Origin: Flaccisagitta enflata
Taxonomy: Eukaryota; Chaetognatha; Sagittoidea; Aphragmophora
Direction: 5' to 3'
Length of the DNA stretch: 64,000 bases
Assembly: GCA_965153355.1 (NCBI GenBank)
Contig: OZ231127.1
Location: 44,888,001 to 44,952,000 of the forward strand
Both the position numbers and the translations under genes were made by a program. This document shows, piece after piece, positions 57,401 to 64,000 of the stretch. Below the pieces are notes generated by a model, which saw nothing but the letters and a program-made list of their open reading frames with translations, made no database searches and was not told the origin of the DNA. How positions within the stretch are numbered: the stretch's first letter is position 1; each line of letters starts with the position of its first letter.

Positions 57401-58434
57401 AATATAGTATAAACATGTAAAATGCTATGGTACACCCTGTTAATTCCATCTGGTAAAAGATTTGCGGCAAAGACACCTTTCAAAACCGCTTCCCCGTGTT
57501 AAGTTATTGCATGGAGACTTGCGATAAAATAGGGGCAAAAAAATTCACTTACAAACTTTTCCTCAAATGCTCCATTTGTTATGGGTTGTAAGTACAGGTC
57601 ACACGAAGCAATTTCCATAAGATACGGTAACTTCTTAAGCTTAAATCTCCTTAACGAATAAAGCAAATGACCTCAACTTGGGCTCATTTTAAAGAGCAGA
57701 CAAAGATCTTTGAAATGAGCCCAAGTTGAGATCATTTGGTCAATTTGTCTATGAGCAAGGGTATTCAAAAGTTGATGTAATTTTCAGAAAAATGGCAAAG
57801 ACCCATAGTACTTTGAGAGTTGGTATCTCTTCAACAAAATGAGCAAATGAACTCAACTTGGGTTCTTTTCAAAGAACGGACAGAGCTCTTTTAATCTTAA
57901 AATGAGCCCATGTTGAGGTCATTTGCTCAATTTGTGTACGAGCAGCAGGCTTCCAAAGTTAATGTTATTTTCAGAAAAATGGCAAAGACCCTTACAACTT
58001 AAAGAGCTTGTTTCTCTTAAATAAACAGAGCTTAAGACCTCAATATGGGCTAATTTAAAAGAACAGACATTGCTCTTTAAAGTTAGCTCAAATTATGGAC
58101 ATATGCTCAATTCGTTTAGGAGCAACTGTCTTTCAATGTTTATATTATTTCCTAAAAATGCCTAGTTGCGTGCTGGTGGGTGACAGCAGTAATGCAATAA
58201 CCACCCATGAACGAAAAAAACAAACAAAAAAAGTAAAGTTTGACCAATTGATGGATGGACAGATGGACAGACGGATGGACAATGCATGTTGGACATTAAC
58301 ACAACTAAAAAAAAATTTAACGAATTTATGTGCGTCACTTGATTGGTTGGTTGGTTGTGAAGGAAAGTTGAAAGATGCGCAAATTTGCAAATTGCATCAA
58401 CTACTGTAGCCACTGATTGATAAGGCTGACAAAG

Positions 58435-59275
58435 CCTGATATGAGGTCTTAAATGCATAATATGAGGTCTTAGAGGCCTAATAAGAAGTCTTGGAGGCTT
58501 TTTGGGCAGCAGCCCCGAAGGGACTGATGACCTATGCTTCCACACATAGGACAAATTTTCTCCTCCTTCTCCTTCTCCTCCTTCTCCTCCGTCCGTCCCC
58601 CCCCTTCCGAGGTTCAAACCCCAGCCTTGAGGCTCAAATACCAGCCTCGAGGCTCAAATACCAGCCTCGAGGCTCAAATACCAGCCTCGAGGCTCAAATA
58701 CCAGCCTCGAGGCTCAAATACCAGCCTCGAGGCTCAACTTCTGCCCTCGAGGCTCAAATGCCAGCCTTGAGGCTCAAATTCCAGCCTCGAGGGTCAAATT
58801 CCAGCCTCGAGGGTCAAATACCAACCTCGAGGCTCAAATACCAACCTCGAGGCTCAAATACCAACCTCGAGGCTCAAATACCATTCTCAAGGCTCAAATT
58901 CCAGCCTTGAGGCTCAAATCCCAGCCTTGAGGCTCTAATTCCAGCCTTGAGGCTCAAATCCCAGCCTTGAGGCTCAAATCCCATTCTTGAGACTCAAATC
59001 CCAGCCTTGACACTCAAATTCCAGCCTCAAAGTTTAAATCCCAACCTTGAGGCTCAAATCCCAACCTTGAGGCTCAAATCCTAGCTTTGAGGCTCAAATC
59101 CCAGATTCAAGGCTCAAATCCTTGCAGCAAGGCTCAAATTCCAGCCTCAAGCTTCCAAACTTACTGAGCATAGGTCATCGGCCCCTTTGGGGCCGCTGCC
59201 CATCTCACTAACACACTCACATACACAAACACTGGGGCAACGGGTACCGCTGACCATCTAACGCTTTTGCGACTT
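58435..59275. mobile_element. Composite element with 20-bp minisatellite core
   Basis: Arm GGGCAGCAGCCCCGAAGGGA, CTTCCACACATAGG; core 58607-59155 of about 27 units of CAAATACCAGCCTCGAGGCT; closing arm GCATAGGTCATCGGCCCCTT and GGGTACCGCTGACCATCTAA. Confidence 0.75.
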
Positions 59276-59426
59276 TTAGTTGCAGACACACTCTATCAGT
59301 GGCATTGTCCATCCGCCTGTCTGTCAATCTGTTGGTCTGTTGGTCCGGGGTCAACAAGTTGAAAAGTAGGATAATAAGTGCTTTAGATGGGGATTGGATG
59401 CCCCTGCCCACCCATCCGCTACAATA
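59275..59426 (+). mobile_element. Hairpin-headed element, decayed
   Basis: TTTTAGTTGCAGACACACTC head, GTCCATCCGCCTGTCTGTC core, AAGTTGAAAAGTAGG body and CCCTGCCCACCCATCCGC. Its tail end is interrupted by the foldback at 59427. Confidence 0.6.
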
Positions 59427-60013
59427 CTATCTAGGCGGAAAAAATCTTTCGTCCTGTAAGAAAAACGTATTCATTGGCGTAAAATTGAATACAAGTCAAT
59501 TACAAATCCATCAATAATTTGTGTGAGCTCCCTTTGACTAAATCAGAGCAGCCATTTGTTTCGGAAGCAATTTGTAGAGCTGTTCAAGTTACTCAGGAGT
59601 AAAGATTTTCCAGATCTTTCTTGTGATGTTTTTTGTCTATTCTTTCGCTACATTTGACTCACAGCATTCAAAAGAATCATCAAATCATAGTAAAATTGGT
59701 GACCCTAATGAAGCCCTTCAAATTTGCAAGCAGGCATCAAATCGCATCTGTCTAGCTCAAGGCGTTTAGAAGTAATCAAAAAAGAGTGAGATGATATCAT
59801 CAGAAGATTGTGTAGAAATGGCAACAGTGAAACTGAAGTATTTCAATAAAAGTTGAATAACTTTTGAACGCATAGAGCTAGAGGGATGCGGTTTGCGTCA
59901 ATCTCTCGCAAATTTGAAGGGCTTTAATTTTCTCACCAATTTTTTGATGATTGGTTGATTCTAACCTGAGATATGTATGTAAACGTACCGAAAGATTTTT
60001 TCCGCCTAGATAG
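59427..60013. mobile_element. TA-flanked foldback MITE (CTATCTAGGCGG ends)
   Basis: Termini CTATCTAGGCGGAAAAAATC and complement, TA at 59425-59426 and 60014-60015, 587 bp. Same end type as 44847-45703. Both arms contain TTCAAATTTGCAAG / GCAAATTTGAAGGGC and TTTAGAAGT module relatives. Confidence 0.8.
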
Positions 60014-60039
60014 TATTATGACCCAGTGTCACTCGTTCT

Positions 60040-60760
60040 AGTCCAAAAGACCGGCTTGAGGCTTGATTTGGGGTCTTGGAGGTCTGATTTGCAGTGTGAA
60101 AGGCCTGAAGTTCTGAAGTTCCAGATCTGCAGTCTGAGAGGCTCAATTTGGGGTCTGAGAGGCCTGATATGAGGTAAGAAGGTCATGGAGGATCAATTTG
60201 AGGCTGGGGGAAAACCCTAGAAAATATGTGGAATCATCCTCGGGTTTTATCCTCAATATCCCTGCCATCTTGTTATTTCCATTCTGCCTCTGCATTATGT
60301 GGTAGACTGAGTGATATGCTTTTTGGGCACACCCCAAAGGGTGAATGTTCTGTAGGCTGTAGGACACAGGGGTGAATTTCCAGAAGTCCGTCCGTTTGTT
60401 TGTACATTGGCTCTTTGAAGCTGCATCCATCCTGAGAGGTCAGATTTTAGGCTTGAGAGGGCAAATTTGAGGCCTCATAGGGCATACTTGGCCAGAGAGG
60501 GCTGAATACAGGCCTGGGAGGGCTGATACAGGGTCTGAGAGGGCTAATTTTGGGCTAAAGAGGGTTGATTTCCAGTGTGAGAAGGCTCGTTTTGGATCTG
60601 AGAGAGCCAATTTTGGACCTGAGAGAGGTGATTCTAGGTCTGAGAGGGTTGATTTGGGCCTCTTAGGACTGATTTCAGGCGTGAAAGAGCCATATTCGGG
60701 CCTGAGAGGCATGGGGAGGGGGGATGTACATAGGGATGGATGGACAGACGAACTAAAAAA
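60040..60760. mobile_element. Composite element with 21-bp minisatellite blocks
   Basis: Degenerate units (GAGAGGCTCAATTTGGGGTCT type) at 60055-60190 and 60438-60705, separated by an arm GGGCACACCCCAAAGGGTGA and GGACACAGGGGTGAATTTCC. Confidence 0.62.
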
Positions 60761-60840
60761 ATAGCTTCCATAATTGTGAGCATATTTGCATAATCCTGAA
60801 AATAACATCAACTTTAAAACATGGTTGCTCCTAAAAGAAT

Positions 60841-61055
60841 AGAGCGAATCATTTCAATTTAAACTCATTTTAAAGAGCAAAACTTTTTTTAGTCGCGTGC
60901 ACGCGACTCTATGACCCACTCTGTCCGTCTGTCGGTCCGTCCGTCCGTCCGTCGGTCGGTCGGTCACACTTAGCTTTTCTTAGCTTTTTCGCCGCTCCTG
61001 CCCAGAGCGAATCATTTCAATTTAAACTCATTTTAAAGAGCAAAACTTTTTTTTA
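60841..61055. mobile_element. Truncated hairpin-headed element between 52-bp direct repeats
   Basis: AGAGCGAATCATTTCAATTT ... CAAAACTTTTTTTAG at 60841-60892 recurs at 61004-61055, differing only in one extra T. Between them lies TCGCGTGCACGCGACTC, (GTCC/GTCG)n and CCGCTCCTGCCC, a head-end fragment of the family. It is inside the right arm of the giant foldback. Confidence 0.8.
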
Positions 61056-61713
61056 GAATGTGCCCAAGTTGAGGTCTCTAGCTCTATTTGTTTAAAAGAT
61101 ACAAGCTCTTTAAGTTGTATGGGTCTTTGTTATTTTTCTGAAAATAACATTAACTTTGGGAGACTGCAGCTTCTTAACGAATTGAGCAAATGATCTCAAC
61201 TTGAGCTCATTTTTTAAAGCTTTGTCCGCTCTTTAAAATAAGCCCAAGTTTAAAATAGCCCAAGTTTAAAATAAGCCCAAGTTTAAAATAAGCCCAAGTT
61301 TCAATTTTTCAAAGAGATACAAACTTTCAAAGTAGTAAGGGCCTTTGCCATTTTTCTGAAAATTGCATCAACTTCGGAAGACTGTTGCTCCTAAACAAAT
61401 CGAGCAAATGACCTCAACTTGGGCTCATTTGAAAGAGCAGACAAAGCTCTTTAAAATGAGCCCAAGTTGAGGTCATTTGCTCAATTTGTTTAAGAGAAAT
61501 AGGCTTTAGAAGTTACCTTATCTAATGGAAATTGCATTATGTAGCTTGTACTAACAACCCACGACAAAAGCGGTGTTGGAAGAAAAGTTTGTAAGGGAAT
61601 TTTTTTGCCCCCATTTTATCGGAAATCCCCAGGCAGTTACTGAGCATGAGGAAGTGGTTTTGAAAGGTGTCTCTGCCGTAAATCTTTTACCAGATGGATT
61701 AACAGGGTGGGTA

Positions 61714-61988
61714 GTAATCAAATAAAATCTTTTGGAACTGCCAAAAGTGTCTGGATACACGATCGTTTGCAGGTGTGCAGGGCTTTAATGGGCGTGGGCT
61801 GGGCTTTTATGCAGGTTGGCATGGGAGGGATCGTTATATGTAGTGTTGCGCACCGATAGACGAACGAAGGGATCATATGACACACCAAAATGTGACTAAA
61901 AGCAAAAAATCCCATTTTAAAAAATACTGCAAAAAACTCAGTTTTAGAGTGGATTCCATTTTTGATGATGTCCACGTCAAACCGAGAA

Positions 61989-62038
<50 letters not shown>

Positions 62039-62400
62039 TGTCTTCGTTGAGAGTGATTGGGACCCACGTTAAAAGTTATCGTTGCTAGGATCGGGTTTAT
62101 GGTGTAGCAACAGAAACCTAATAACTTCTCCTTCCAAGGCTTCATTGCCTTCCTTTTTAAAGTTTTATTATTATTATCCCTCTAAAAGAATCCCCTTTCC
62201 TGGAGTTTTCAATCCTAACGGGATTAAATGTTCTCTTTTTGAGAGAAAGTAAACTCGAGTTTGATTTCTTTACGAAAATATTCCGCGATAACACACTGGA
62301 AACATGGTTTGATCCGTAGACATTGATGCCCAACTCGTTTGAAAAGGGTTTGAGGAAACACATATATAATTAAACAAGAAGAAAGCAAAGCAAACTTATA
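61714..62400. other. Intergenic with a (GTC)n tract
   Basis: (GTC)n at 61985-62038. A GGCTTTTATGCAGG / GGGCTTTAATGGG patch precedes it. No exon. Confidence 0.45.
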
Positions 62401-62454
62401 TGTGTGGCTGTCTTCTAGTCTTTCAATTTCTAGATTATTCCTCCAGCTTTATGT

Positions 62455-62815
<361 letters not shown>

Positions 62816-62825
62816 TCATTCCAAT

Positions 62826-62912
62826 CGCTAGGCTCCACGGCATCAAGTTTCAGCCTCACCTCCTGTCGCCCAAAAATTTTACATCGGCGATGAGCATGAC
62901 GAAGGAAGCTAG
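62826..62912 (+). other. Exon-like stretch open in three frames
   Basis: After a CCAATCGCTAG site following (CT)n, all three plus frames are open for 20 codons or more (for example LHGIKFQPHLLSPKNF, or APRHQVSASPPVAQKF). Without a family match, frame and reality cannot be decided. Confidence 0.2.
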
Positions 62913-62916
62913 AAGT

Positions 62917-62934
62917 AGAACAACAACAACAATC

Positions 62935-62972
<38 letters not shown>

Positions 62973-63057
62973 AAAGCCTATAACATCAATAATGGGGACA
63001 AAATATTACCACGAACATTATCATCAAAACAACAACAACAACAACAACAACAACAGC

Positions 63058-63151
<94 letters not shown>

Positions 63152-63197
63152 TGAGAAACAGATCAAAATACAACCAAAACATTTTAACGGCAACATC

Positions 63198-63289
<92 letters not shown>

Positions 63290-63292
63290 CTT
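62917..63292. repeat. (AAC)n and (ACG)n arrays
   Basis: (ACG)n at 62936-62970, then two long AAC blocks separated by about 60 bp around 63150. The poly-Asn, poly-Thr, poly-Leu and poly-Cys frames are artefacts. Confidence 0.96.
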
Positions 63293-63359
63293 CGCGAATA
63301 CTGACGCAATCACAACATTCAACTTCTCCGGTTCCCAAAGTTCCCGCATTTTGATAAAT

Positions 63360-63510
63360 ACTGACGAGGAAGAGGATGAGGAGGAAAAGGAGGAGGTTGA
63401 GGAAAAATACGCAGAAACTTGGTCTTGGATTGGGAAGCGAGGAAGTGAGTTGAGGAGAAGTGGATGAGGAGGGGGAGGAGGAGGAGTAGGAGGAGGAGGA
63501 GGAGGCTTAT
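63360..63510. repeat. GAGGAG-rich purine tract
   Basis: AGGAAGAGGATGAGGAGG and GGGGGAGGAGGAGGAG runs, purine on the plus strand. Confidence 0.8.
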
Positions 63511-63605
63511 CACATTTGCCATCACTTTCTTCCTTGCCCCAGCTGCGCGGTAATCGAAGTGAGGAGAGCGATGGAACGATTTCCCAATCTGGATCATCGA
63601 AAAAG

Positions 63606-63724
<119 letters not shown>

Positions 63725-63870
63725 AACTTGAAATCTCTTAATAACAGTGCTATACATTTACGCAACAATGAGTTGCGCAACAAATTTAGTGATAATATGG
63801 CCGAGATGCCTTTGGATGAAAAGTTCGAATGATGGAATGTCAATGTAAAGAAATGGAATAGTGATTTGAT

Positions 63871-64000
63871 CAACAAGGCCGGATACACGGCACGGCCACC
63901 AGTTGCGGATGGGTGGGCAGGGGCGGAAATGCACGTTTTCCCACTTTTCGACTCGATCACTTCAGACTGACGGACGGACGGACGGACGGACAAAGCCTCT
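63871..64000 (-). mobile_element. Hairpin-headed element cut by the window end
   Basis: Tail AACAAGGCCGGATACACGGC, CCAGTTGCGGATGGGTGGGC, TTTTCGACTCGATCACTTC body, (GACG)n core and CAAAGCCTCT. The head hairpin would lie just past 64000. Confidence 0.75.

Larger units (their letters stand above)
57433..61711. mobile_element. Giant foldback element, 4.3 kb
   Basis: Left arm from CACCCTGTTAATTCCATCTG through GGTAAAAGATTT and ACACCTTTCAAAACC to about 58150. The right arm (about 60780-61711) returns the complement of the same series and ends near AACAGGGTGGG. Both arms contain tandem palindromic units AACTTGGGCTCATTTTAAAG / CTTTAAAATGAGCCCAAGTT. Possible TA borders at 57431-57432 and 61712-61713. 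The 2.6-kb apex carries nested repeats. No transposase frame was seen. Confidence 0.7.

Overview
The window is nuclear DNA of a multicellular animal, almost certainly an invertebrate. Genes are split by large GT-AG introns. The only confidently recognised products are animal secreted-protein families: a BPI/LBP-like lipid-binding protein, and a protein with chitin-binding (CBM14-like) and thyroglobulin type-1 modules. Simple repeats and small non-autonomous transposons fill most of the sequence. There is no bacterial-style gene density, operon structure or CRISPR array. The mix fits an ecdysozoan or other protostome; I cannot place it more precisely, and species-level assignment would need database searches.

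Layout. 1-1.3 kb: two inverted copies of a hairpin-headed repeat family. 1.48-11.93 kb (+): the last five recognisable coding exons of a BPI/LBP-like gene, whose start lies left of the window. Its introns hold (GT)n and (GA)n tracts, composite elements with minisatellite cores and nested foldback MITEs. 12-13.5 kb: tandem repeats. 13.95-18.65 kb (-): a complete four-exon gene for a 282-residue secreted protein, signal peptide - CBM14-like - thyroglobulin-1 - CBM14-like, with a decayed extra thyroglobulin module in its last intron. 18.8-28.1 kb: hairpin-ended repeats, TA-flanked foldback elements and one isolated exon resembling an equilibrative nucleoside transporter. 28-49 kb: long (CT/GA)n, (GT)n, (GAAT)n, (GAAA)n, (CTT)n and (ATC)n arrays with a few orphan exon-like open stretches. 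49.5-52.2 kb and 57.4-61.7 kb: two very large foldback structures with other elements nested at their apices. 53.7-56.1 kb: coding-like fragments. 61.7-64 kb: long (CT)n, (AAC)n and (GA)n arrays and a last hairpin-headed element cut by the window edge.

The two clear genes are unlinked in function apart from both encoding secreted proteins. The strongest non-genic theme is mobile DNA. About twenty copies of a short element carry a hairpin head, a GTCC/GTCG (ACGG-type) tetranucleotide core and a tail ending CCTTGTT. Different subfamilies carry different stem sequences, and in several copies the tail changes in step with the head so that the two remain complementary. At least five families of TA-flanked foldback MITEs are present, several sharing one internal module, as are a hAT-like MITE with an exact 8-bp target duplication and a Mutator-like foldback with an exact 10-bp duplication. 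All family assignments come from reading the sequence by eye; no database search was possible.
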